A stretch of 8,350 nt of DNA from Pseudomonadota bacterium (GTDB taxonomy: Bacteria > Pseudomonadota > Alphaproteobacteria > Rs-D84), in the NCBI GenBank assembly GCA_030531915.1, contig JAUNMD010000027.1, positions 1-8,350 of the forward strand, in the 5' to 3' direction. Made by a program: the position numbers and the translations under genes. A model generated the notes under the pieces. The model was not told the DNA's origin and did no database searches. It saw nothing but the letters and a program-made list of their open reading frames with translations. Shown here one piece after another: positions 1 through 6,641 of the stretch (its first letter is position 1; each line of letters opens with the position of its first letter).

Positions 1-359
1 CAGAACCCGTCATAGTCGGTGGGGATTTTAACATTGCATTGACCGACCGCGACGTGTGGAAACCGGCGAACTATGTAAACATCGCGATTGCCGCACCGGC
101 CGCGCGCGCCGTAATGCAATCGTGGATTGATGCCGGCTGGTCAGACGTATGGCGCACCATGCACCCAGACGAAGTTGCATATACTTGGTTCGGATATCGT
201 GGTGGTGATACGATTGGTAAAAACATGGGATTGCGTTTGGATTATTTCTTGGCAAATCCCGCGGCAATGCAGCTGATTAAAAATTGCGAAATTGATACCG
301 CACCACGCATGGCAAACAAACCAACCGACCATTGCGGATTGATGCTGACCATTAAATAA
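1..359 (+). CDS. xth: Exodeoxyribonuclease III, C-terminal part (5' end outside window)
   Basis: This is the C-terminal ~118 residues of an exonuclease III / AP endonuclease of the exonuclease-endonuclease-phosphatase fold. In this family the enzyme cuts DNA at abasic sites and degrades 3' ends during base excision repair in the cytoplasm. The reading frame is open from base 3, so the start lies left of the window. The visible part begins with VGGDFNIALTDRDVW, which matches the family's GD-N motif with the catalytic Asp and Asn. It continues with TWFGYRGG, then GLRLDYFLA (family R-hydrophobic-D motif), and ends with PTDHCGL, the Asp-His catalytic pair usually seen as SDHAP. The family is usually about 260 residues, so a little under half is present. 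The TAA stop is two bases from the stop of convergent addB, with no terminator between. Identification is firm; the split between strict exonuclease III and a close paralogue is not tested. Confidence 0.93.
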   Translation, partial: EPVIVGGDFNIALTDRDVWKPANYVNIAIAAPAARAVMQSWIDAGWSDVWRTMHPDEVAYTWFGYRGGDTIGKNMGLRLDYFLANPAAMQLIKNCEIDTAPRMANKPTDHCGLMLTIK

Positions 360-361
360 TA

Positions 362-2872
362 TCAATCGCGATTACGTGCCAAATCATCATAGATATGATA
401 TTTTTGGTCACTGGTTTCCCTGTATTCATACGGCGCGCCACCCGCAGAATACATGTTAAACAGTTCTGTTGTTTTATCGACCGCCGCCGCAATCATTTGC
501 GCCGTGTCGTCCGCGCTGTATTCAATCGGTTTTACCGCCCCACTCTTTAACTGTAAAAATACCATTACCGGCGTGCGCGATTTTTCAGTTGTCGAAATCG
601 TGAACCCGCCGGATTGCAGTATATACGCCTCTAAGGGTAACTGCGGCATGTTCCCTTCGGCCAGTTGTTTTTTGGTTGGTGGCGTACCGGTCTTGATGTC
701 CAAAACCCCACCGTCCCAAATGCGATCTGCGCGCGCACGAACATTGCGCCCCGCAATATTCACCACACCCGCCGTTTCCGCAACCGATGGCGGCAACGCA
801 TTCAAATATTCCAATGCCACCGGCGCAATTTCCAAGAATCGTTTGTGCCAGAAATGATATATAATACTGTCCGCGCCCAAAATGCTACGCGCACGTGCGT
901 CCATATCGGCAACCAAATCAGCGGCCGTTTTATTACCGAACGATTCCAACGCACCATGCACCAAATCACCAAACTGGCGCGCATCGGGCGCGGCCCAGTA
1001 ATCGTCCAACACGCGTAATTTCAAAATATGATTTACATAAAATGTATATGGGTTGTGTATCAGTTTTTCCAACGCCGTTACATATACATCAGACCAATCA
1101 GCGGGTGGCGTTGGCGCACTGTAATCCAGCGGCCGCGGCGCGGCATCATCACGGGCACGCACCACACGCAAGATATCAAGACCCGCCGCCGTATCAAACG
1201 CACCACCACGCGCGCGCACGCGTGATATAAAACGTGATTCCGCCGTCTGAACCCCACCCGACGCACCACTGCGTGTCCAATAAACGTCCGGCCCACACGA
1301 CAGATTCATAAAATCCAACGCCTGTAATGAAACCTTTCTGTCCGCAGATGGCAATCCGATTTGTGTTGCCAAACGCACAGGCAACCACGCATTTTCATAA
1401 CCGCGCGCGGGGAACATACCCTCGTTCAAGCCGGTCAAAATCACAACATCGGCGGTCTGCATACGTGATTCGATTGTCCCCAGAACAACCACGCGCGCCG
1501 CACTGTTCATCGCGCCACGCACCGACACACCGGAAATCGCATCTGTTAAAAACGCGTACGCATCAGACAGTGATAATTTGATATCTGCATCACGAATACA
1601 ATCAGACATATTCTTTATCGCCGCCCATATCTGCATCGATGCCGCATCAGACATATCAAACGCCGGTGCAAACGCATCACGATTTTCGTCCACCATGCGC
1701 ACAATCATTTCAAACAGGTTGCCACCCGCCGCCGCATACAGCCGTTCAAACGTTGCATTGTCGCCCGCATCAATCCAATCTGAAAATACGTTCAGAATTG
1801 CGCGACCGGTATTTGTCATTGTACCGGAAACGCCCCCTGAAAAGTCCGCATCAATTCCCCGCGCGCGCAGTGCAAATGCTGCACGCTGGTTACCCGCCGC
1901 ATCGGGCGTAATAATTAAAACAGATTTATTTTCATGTGTTGCGCGGGTCGCAATTTCCGCAACGACGGCGGCCTCTTCGCTTTCGCGGGCGCATTCAATC
2001 AAATGACAATGACGCACCATCGCGCCATCATCTGGGATTTGCGGATTATTGCTGAATGCATAGTTCAAGAAATCAATCGGCGACGCACCAACATCAATCG
2101 GTTGTACATCTGATTCTGTCAATCCCAACGATGTTAAAAATTTATACTCGGCATTATACGGGTGCGTTGCGCGCGTCAAATCAGTATTATCGCCCGAATA
2201 TTTACCAGATAAAATTATTCGCCCATGTGGCGCGCGCGCCACCGCACGCATTAAATCCGCGGTTGCGGGCACACTGGCGGTTGATGCACAAACAACAACC
2301 AAATCATAATCGTTCAAATGCGCCGTCCAACCACGTATCGCACTGTTGCGCGCGGCGGTCTGGGTCGGTCGCCCCGCATAGTACGCCGGCAACACACGTG
2401 TGATAATTTCCAGCAATTTTGCCTTGTGCTGAAAATGCGCGGCGTATTCGTCCCCAACCAGCGCATTCCAATCAATCGTGCTGGCGTCCACCCCTTCGTT
2501 TTCCAGATAGTCCGTCATACGCACCAAATCGCGCGCCACCGGTAATGCCGTTGTGATATTCCTTATACTGGCATCGGCGGCCAATAATTTCGCCAACATA
2601 ACAACGCGCGCCGTATTTGAAATCGTGTCGCACACAATGTCATCATCAACCTCGTCAGGTGCACCTTCGCCCAGTGCAACCAATTCAGGCAAAATTACCG
2701 CCCCACCCGATTTTTCCGCCAGCATTTTTTCCACCGTGCGCACGGCACGACGACTGGGCAAAAATATCAACATACGCGACAAATCCACACCCGACGCAGA
2801 CAATACATGCCACAACGCATCTGACATTTTTGCGGGATTTGTTGCACAAAAGATATTTTTATTTAATTCCAA
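362..2872 (-). CDS. addB: Double-strand break repair protein AddB, alphaproteobacterial type
   Basis: This is the AddB subunit of the AddAB helicase-nuclease, which processes double-strand breaks for RecA-dependent repair. The N-terminus (residues ~34-69) has IFLPSRRAVR followed by ILPELVALGE, a form typical of alphaproteobacterial AddB; I see no Walker A motif there. A UvrD/AddB-like core shows VVILTGLNEGMFPAR (~476-490). NPYTFYVNHIL (~607-617) leads into a RecB-type PD-(D/E)XK nuclease: GDLVHGALE with His639, ADRIW (Asp716), VLDIKTG (Asp725, Lys727) and QLPLEAY (Gln744, Tyr750). The nuclease therefore looks intact. No C-terminal cysteine cluster like the Fe-S cysteines of Bacillus AddB is present. 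At 836 residues it is shorter than the ~1000 common in the family. The start is TTG, chosen because AAGGG lies 6 bases upstream, inside engB, giving a 14-base overlap; the next ATG is residue 16. It is the last gene of the rsmI-engB-addB operon, and addA is not beside it. Confidence 0.92.
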   Translation of the reverse strand: MELNKNIFCATNPAKMSDALWHVLSASGVDLSRMLIFLPSRRAVRTVEKMLAEKSGGAVILPELVALGEGAPDEVDDDIVCDTISNTARVVMLAKLLAADASIRNITTALPVARDLVRMTDYLENEGVDASTIDWNALVGDEYAAHFQHKAKLLEIITRVLPAYYAGRPTQTAARNSAIRGWTAHLNDYDLVVVCASTASVPATADLMRAVARAPHGRIILSGKYSGDNTDLTRATHPYNAEYKFLTSLGLTESDVQPIDVGASPIDFLNYAFSNNPQIPDDGAMVRHCHLIECARESEEAAVVAEIATRATHENKSVLIITPDAAGNQRAAFALRARGIDADFSGGVSGTMTNTGRAILNVFSDWIDAGDNATFERLYAAAGGNLFEMIVRMVDENRDAFAPAFDMSDAASMQIWAAIKNMSDCIRDADIKLSLSDAYAFLTDAISGVSVRGAMNSAARVVVLGTIESRMQTADVVILTGLNEGMFPARGYENAWLPVRLATQIGLPSADRKVSLQALDFMNLSCGPDVYWTRSGASGGVQTAESRFISRVRARGGAFDTAAGLDILRVVRARDDAAPRPLDYSAPTPPADWSDVYVTALEKLIHNPYTFYVNHILKLRVLDDYWAAPDARQFGDLVHGALESFGNKTAADLVADMDARARSILGADSIIYHFWHKRFLEIAPVALEYLNALPPSVAETAGVVNIAGRNVRARADRIWDGGVLDIKTGTPPTKKQLAEGNMPQLPLEAYILQSGGFTISTTEKSRTPVMVFLQLKSGAVKPIEYSADDTAQMIAAAVDKTTELFNMYSAGGAPYEYRETSDQKYHIYDDLARNRD

Positions 2873-3410
2873 TTTGCGCCCTTATGGCCTCCAAACCAAA
2901 TTTCTTTTCGGCCGATGTTTCCAGAATTTCCGCCATCATCGCGGGGTGATTTTCGTGCGACAACGCATGCTGATCTTCTTCGCGAATACGCTTGTCCTTT
3001 TTGGTCATAACAACCTGATACCCAATACCATGCGCATCACAGAAATCCATTAAATCCAAATCATTGGGACGCGCGCCAACACGTGAATCAATCAATATGT
3101 ACAGGCGCGCCAATTTGCGTGTCATCAGATATTCTTCCAATCGTGCCAGCCACCGCATTGCGTCCGCGCGCGACGCACGCGCATAACCATACCCCGGCAA
3201 ATCAACAATCATCGCACGATCGTCCAAGTTAAACAAATTTATTGTCTGTGTCCGCCCAGGGGTATTTGATGTACGTGCAACATTTTGTCCAACGACCGCA
3301 TTTATCAGCGATGATTTACCAACATTACTGCGCCCAATAAACGCGTATTCTGGGAACTGTGTCCGTGGCAGTGACGCAACCGTTTCAAACCCGCCAACAA
3401 ATTTAATCAT
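2859..3410 (-). CDS. engB: Ribosome biogenesis GTP-binding protein EngB (YsxC/YihA)
   Basis: This is a TrmE-Era-EngA-EngB-Septin family GTPase. In the bacteria studied it is usually essential and acts in late assembly of the large ribosomal subunit. The GTP-binding motifs are all visible: G1 GRSNVGKSS (residues 26-34), G2 region SNTPGRTQTINLF (~48-60), G3 DLPGYG (70-75), G4 TKKD (136-139) and G5-like TSAEKKFG (165-172). At 183 residues it is at the short end of the family (about 190-215), mainly because the N-terminal extension before G1 is only 25 residues. The ATG at 3410 lies inside the end of rsmI (8-base overlap) and is preceded by AAAGGGGG about 5 bases upstream. The stop lies inside the start of addB. 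Overlaps on both sides indicate translational coupling. In many alphaproteobacteria engB sits near yidC or argB, so this position is unusual. Confidence 0.96.
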   Translation of the reverse strand: MIKFVGGFETVASLPRTQFPEYAFIGRSNVGKSSLINAVVGQNVARTSNTPGRTQTINLFNLDDRAMIVDLPGYGYARASRADAMRWLARLEEYLMTRKLARLYILIDSRVGARPNDLDLMDFCDAHGIGYQVVMTKKDKRIREEDQHALSHENHPAMMAEILETSAEKKFGLEAIRAQIGIK

Positions 3411-4203
3411 CTGCGCCCCCTTTGTCCAACAGGCGGCGATACGCCTCTTTCTTGGAAATACCGGTGCGCGCCGCCAAATCCGCCGCCGCCGATTTCATAG
3501 ACGTGCCCGCAATATCATTTACAATTTCGGTAATTTCACTGTCTGTCATTTTATGTTCCGGCGCGGGCGCAACAACAATTACTATTTCACCACGCGGTGG
3601 TTCAATCCCCACTAAATCCGCAGGATATCCAATAATAGTTTCTTCGTGAATCTTGGTAATTTCGCGCACGATTGCAATCTGGCGTTCGGGCATAACACGT
3701 GCCAACGCCGCAATGGTCGCCATGATGCGATTAGGACTCTCGTAATAAATAATCGTATGACGGATTTTATTATCATCACGTAATTTCTTTTCATCAAAGA
3801 AACCACAGAACGTAAATCTGTCTGATGGAAATCCCGACAGCACCAGCGCAGAAACAAATGCCGTTGGCCCTGGGACAACAAAGACCGGAATATCCGCCGC
3901 CCGCGCCGCACGCACCAATCTGAACCCTGGGTCAGATACCGCCGGCATACCCGCATCGGACACCGCCGCGATTGTCGCCCCACCCTGCAATTTTTCAATC
4001 AGTTCCGGCACAACATCGCGTTCATTATGATCATGGCATGCAACCCGTGGGGTTTTAATATCAAAATGCGACGCCAATTTGCCAAACACACGCGTATCTT
4101 CGGCGGCAATTAAATCCGCGTTTTTCAAAACCTCTATCGCGCGCGGTGACATATCAGACAAATTTCCAATCGGCGTTCCAACAACATAAAGCCCTGTTTG
4201 CAT
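3403..4203 (-). CDS. rsmI: 16S rRNA (cytidine(1402)-2'-O)-methyltransferase RsmI
   Basis: RsmI is an S-adenosylmethionine enzyme of the tetrapyrrole-methylase fold. It adds the 2'-O-methyl group to C1402 of 16S rRNA in the ribosomal P site. The 266-residue protein has the expected motifs in order: LYVVGTPIGNL (5-15), AAEDTR (33-38), VSDAGMPAVSDPG (81-93), VVPGPTAFVSAL (109-120) and YYESPNRI (153-160). It also has the small C-terminal domain ending TGISKKEAYRRLLDKG (247-262). The family more often has SDAGTP; here it is SDAGMP. ATG at 4203 follows AAAGGA at 6-base spacing and lies ~14 bases from the predicted transcription start. It is the first gene of the operon with engB and addB and is divergent from the LpoA-like lipoprotein gene. 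The same divergent pair (yraL/yraM) occurs in Escherichia coli, which supports the call. Confidence 0.96.
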   Translation of the reverse strand: MQTGLYVVGTPIGNLSDMSPRAIEVLKNADLIAAEDTRVFGKLASHFDIKTPRVACHDHNERDVVPELIEKLQGGATIAAVSDAGMPAVSDPGFRLVRAARAADIPVFVVPGPTAFVSALVLSGFPSDRFTFCGFFDEKKLRDDNKIRHTIIYYESPNRIMATIAALARVMPERQIAIVREITKIHEETIIGYPADLVGIEPPRGEIVIVVAPAPEHKMTDSEITEIVNDIAGTSMKSAAADLAARTGISKKEAYRRLLDKGGADD

Positions 4204-4226
4204 TCGTAATCCTTTTATAGTAAAAT
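4198..4226 (+). promoter_or_regulatory. Weak candidate promoter for the LpoA-like lipoprotein gene
   Basis: TTGCAT (4198-4203) and TAAAAT (4221-4226) are 17 bases apart on the plus strand. The -10 is reasonable, but the -35 matches the consensus only in TTG. It overlaps the rsmI start and the promoter region of the opposite strand. The intergenic gap is only 48 bases, so the real promoter must lie here or inside rsmI. Confidence 0.3.
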
Positions 4227-4252
4227 AATACCAAACAGAACGGATTTTTCAA
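4225..4252 (-). promoter_or_regulatory. Predicted sigma-70 promoter for rsmI-engB-addB
   Basis: On the minus strand, TTGAAA (4252-4247) and TATTAT (4230-4225) are separated by 16 bases. This would start transcription near 4218, ~14 bases before the rsmI ATG and just ahead of its Shine-Dalgarno AAAGGA. The -35 hexamer touches the start codon of the divergent lipoprotein gene at 4252, so the two genes share a very compact control region. Confidence 0.6.
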
Positions 4253-5829
4253 TGTTTATGAACAGATTTTTTGGCTTTTGTACGCTGGGTTTGATTCTGG
4301 CGGGGTGCAGTGGTGATTACACAAATCGCGATTGGGCAACCGATTACGGCACAGACGTGGCGGGCGCACCATCACAGATGCAATACGGCGGTTTTTCAGA
4401 CAACGCAACCGATAATCACCGCGTGGCGGTATTGTTACCATTGTCGGGCGAAAACGCGGCAACGGGTCGCGCAATTCGCACATCTATTGAAATCGCCACC
4501 CTGCAAAGCGCACCACAGAGTATGTCTGTCGCATTTTATGACACGGCGCGCGACGGCGCAATTTCAGAGGCATTGATGGAAAGCCCCGAAATCATAATCG
4601 GGCCGGTCTTTGCGGGCGATGCGCGCATTGTTCGCGCAACCAAACCAATGGAAATGCCGGTCTTGTCATTTACATCGGACGCGACCGCGGTTGGCGACGG
4701 TGTTATGACAATGAACCTGATGCCCACCAACAGTGTAGAGGCAATTACAACCGAAATGTCGACCGACGGCATCAAGAAATTTATTATCTTGGCACCCGAT
4801 ACAGCGTCTGGCCGGCTGATGGCTGGCACGGCCAAGAATGCCGCATCAATCTATAATATGGATTTGATTGGTATATTCTATTACACGTCTGGCAATTCTG
4901 ATTCAATCAAAGACGCGGCGGCGGCGGCATCTATGAATGCGGCACGCACTGCGGCAAACACACGTGCACGCGAAATCTTGTCCGATATTTTGACGCGCGA
5001 ACGCCTGACCGCGATTGAAAAATCATCACTGGAAATTCAACTGGAAAAAATATCAAAGTCCGACACACTGGGCACAATTCCATATGATGGTATTTTGTTC
5101 CTTGGGGGGGCGGCCGACACAACCAGTATTGCATCATTCTTGCGCTATTATGGTGTTGCCGCACGTGACGCACGCATGTATGGCACGGCCATGTGGGACG
5201 GTTCAAACATTACATCTGATATAACAATGTCGGGCGCAAAGTTCGCCGCATTGCCAGAAATGTCAGCGTCTTTCACAGATGTGTATTCACGTGTTGCGGG
5301 CAACTCCCCATCACACTTGGCGGCATTTGGTTACGACGCCGCAAACTTGGCAATGGGTATGATGTATTCTCAGAAATCCAATGCGGCATACCTGCTGGAT
5401 CCCAGTGGTTATGTCGGCACAGATGGCCTGTTCCGCCTGATGCCAAATGGTGACAGCCAGCGCGCATTACGCATCATGCAATTAAACGGCACGGGCGACG
5501 CAACGGTTGTGCGCGCCGCACCACAAAACTTTATTCGTCCGATTTATAATATTGAACAGCGTCACATCACGCCCGCCACCGCAATGGCATTGGAATCAGA
5601 CGGTATAAATCCAATGGATTATATTCGTATCCCAGAACGCCTGCGCACCACATATAAATCAAAAACATTTGGCGCAAATATTACGCACACCGCCGCGCCC
5701 GCGCAGCCGGAAAATATAACCGTCCTGCCCGAAGATGACAGCGAACCCATCGCCGCCACGGATTACGAGCCGGTAAAACTGGAATCCGTCGACCGTACTT
5801 ATATCGACAGCGTGGAAATATCTGAATAA
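4252..5829 (+). CDS. LpoA-like penicillin-binding protein activator lipoprotein (periplasmic-binding-protein fold)
   Basis: This 525-residue lipoprotein has a signal peptide with lipobox LAGC (Cys19 lipidated), counted from ATG 4252. After a ~35-residue polar linker, a type I periplasmic-binding-protein domain (Peripla_BP_6-like) begins with HRVAVLLPLSGENAATG (56-72) and runs to about residue 430. Inside it are PEIIIGPVFAGDA and PVLSFTSDATAVG, and an Ala-rich, charged helical insertion is encoded at about 4905-5060. The tail is acidic and low in complexity. LpoA-family proteins sit in the outer membrane, face the periplasm and stimulate peptidoglycan synthase PBP1A. The call rests on this domain plus the divergent rsmI neighbour, as in E. 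coli. Unlike E. coli LpoA, no N-terminal helical TPR-like domain is seen, which is usual for alphaproteobacterial versions. Start: ATG 4252 has GGA 7 bases upstream; ATG 4258 is possible and leaves the lipobox intact. A plain ABC-transporter binding protein is less likely, because no permease is nearby. Confidence 0.85.
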   Translation: MFMNRFFGFCTLGLILAGCSGDYTNRDWATDYGTDVAGAPSQMQYGGFSDNATDNHRVAVLLPLSGENAATGRAIRTSIEIATLQSAPQSMSVAFYDTARDGAISEALMESPEIIIGPVFAGDARIVRATKPMEMPVLSFTSDATAVGDGVMTMNLMPTNSVEAITTEMSTDGIKKFIILAPDTASGRLMAGTAKNAASIYNMDLIGIFYYTSGNSDSIKDAAAAASMNAARTAANTRAREILSDILTRERLTAIEKSSLEIQLEKISKSDTLGTIPYDGILFLGGAADTTSIASFLRYYGVAARDARMYGTAMWDGSNITSDITMSGAKFAALPEMSASFTDVYSRVAGNSPSHLAAFGYDAANLAMGMMYSQKSNAAYLLDPSGYVGTDGLFRLMPNGDSQRALRIMQLNGTGDATVVRAAPQNFIRPIYNIEQRHITPATAMALESDGINPMDYIRIPERLRTTYKSKTFGANITHTAAPAQPENITVLPEDDSEPIAATDYEPVKLESVDRTYIDSVEISE

Positions 5830-5832
5830 AAT

Positions 5833-5862
5833 CGCCCGCCAAATGGCGGGTGTTTTTATTTT
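5833..5862 (+). terminator. Rho-independent terminator after the lipoprotein gene
   Basis: The stem CGCCCGCC / GGCGGGTG (one G-T wobble) with loop AAAT is followed by TTTTTATTTT, starting 3 bases after the TAA stop. Its 3' arm, T-tract and the next TGGTGGG (5846-5868) are identical over 23 bases to the terminator and tRNA-Tyr end at 6621-6643. Confidence 0.88.
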
Positions 5863-5963
5863 GGTGGGGCGCACTTTACACACAAAAAATCCCTAGGCAC
5901 ATTGCAGAATTGGTCTGGCGCGCAAATTTTTTATTCAGGAAAATCATTGCTATCTAATGCTCA

Positions 5964-6410
5964 ATGGACTATTTTTGTACTGATATGACAAAGATATTTA
6001 CGATTGGTTTCAGTGGTAAAAGTTCAGATGCATTTCTAGATGTGTTAAATGCGGCGCGTATAAGTTGCGTTTGGGACATTCGTCTGTGGCGAACCAGCAC
6101 ATATGTGCCATATTATAACGGTAATAATCTGGCCATGATACTTGGCAATCGTTATAAGTATCATACAGAATTTGCACCCACGCCCGATATTTTGGCGGGC
6201 TATAAAGATAAAAAAATCAGTTGGGCAGAATACGAAAAATTGTATCGCGAATTATTGCAAAAACGCGACCCGTTGCAGAATTGCAATATATCAAAACTTG
6301 ATAGAATCTGCCTGCTGTGCACAGAAAAATCCGCCCTGCAATGCCATCGCAGGTTAGCCGCCGAATATATTACGGAAAAAATACCAGACATTGAAATTGT
6401 GCATTTGTAA
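5964..6410 (+). CDS. DUF488 family protein
   Basis: This small soluble protein of 148 residues matches DUF488, a widespread family of unknown biochemical role. Family signatures in order are TIGFSGKSSDAF (13-24), VWDIRLWRTS (36-45), the region around YKYHTEFAPTPDIL (64-77), WAEYEKLY (87-94), and the C-terminal CLLCTEKSALQCHRRLAAEY (116-135). The last has the conserved Cys, Glu and Cys-His-Arg residues. No signal peptide or membrane segment is seen. The start is uncertain: ATG 5985 (MTKIFTIG, 141 residues) better fits family members, which begin just before TIGxS, while ATG 5964 adds seven residues. Neither has a Shine-Dalgarno sequence. It is flanked by terminators, so it is probably a single-gene unit. 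Function is unknown; nothing in the context explains it. Confidence 0.88.
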   Translation: MDYFCTDMTKIFTIGFSGKSSDAFLDVLNAARISCVWDIRLWRTSTYVPYYNGNNLAMILGNRYKYHTEFAPTPDILAGYKDKKISWAEYEKLYRELLQKRDPLQNCNISKLDRICLLCTEKSALQCHRRLAAEYITEKIPDIEIVHL

Positions 6411-6417
6411 AGGACAC

Positions 6418-6445
6418 AAATGCCGACCACAACGGGTCGGCATTT
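6418..6445 (+). terminator. Bidirectional terminator after the DUF488 gene
   Basis: A perfect 11-bp stem, AAATGCCGACC / GGTCGGCATTT with a 6-base loop, starts 7 bases after the DUF488 stop. It has A residues on the left and T residues on the right, so it could act in both directions. On the minus strand it lies at the far end of the tRNA transcription unit. Confidence 0.75.
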
Positions 6446-6446
6446 A

Positions 6447-6468
6447 TTGGTGGGAGTGGCTGATTCCC
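6447..6468 (-). repeat. Decayed copy of the tRNA-Tyr 3' end
   Basis: TTGGTGGGAGTGGCTG at 6447-6462 is identical to 6636-6651, which is the CCA end, discriminator, 3' acceptor strand and start of the T stem of tRNA-Tyr. The similarity then continues loosely (ATTCCC against GATTCGAAC) with one base lost. No matching 5' half of a tRNA is found nearby, so this is a remnant rather than a gene. Confidence 0.75.
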
Positions 6469-6596
6469 TCGCCCACGCTGATGGCGTGGGACTGCGGGGC
6501 ATTCGTATGTTGTGTGCCGCGCGCGCACGTCACACAACAACTCATAGTCGAACCGGCAATCAAATGATTGCGTGACTCAAATCCAATACCGCATTT
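6469..6596. other. Structured non-coding spacer with three hairpins
   Basis: No plausible gene is seen here. Three inverted repeats follow each other: CCCACGC/GCGTGGG (6472-6478 with 6484-6490), GTTGTGTG/CACACAAC (6509-6516 with 6531-6538, loop rich in GCGCGC), and GCAATCA/TGATTGC (6556-6562 with 6565-6571, 2-base spacer). Open frames through this stretch run across tRNA and terminator sequence and are not credible proteins. A structured RNA or a repeat element are both possible. Confidence 0.45.
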
Positions 6597-6641
6597 CACC
6601 AAAATAAAAACACCCGGCACGCGGGTGTTTTTATTTTGGTG
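6597..6641 (-). terminator. Bidirectional terminator with perfect 20-bp arms, overlapping the tRNA-Tyr 3' end
   Basis: The arms 6597-6616 and 6622-6641 are exact inverted complements (CACC, AAAATAAAAA, CACCCG on the left) around the 5-base loop GCACG. Either strand gives a GC-rich stem followed by TTTTTATTTT. On the minus strand it directly follows, and partly contains, the CCA end of tRNA-Tyr, so it most likely terminates the tRNA transcript. On the plus strand it could back up the terminator at 6418-6445. Confidence 0.8.

Noticed and set aside
453..2006. Long open frames on the plus strand opposite addB (for example 453-857 and 1578-2006)
   Set aside because: They are antisense shadows of a well-supported AddB coding region; the high CGC/GCG codon use lowers stop frequency on the opposite strand.
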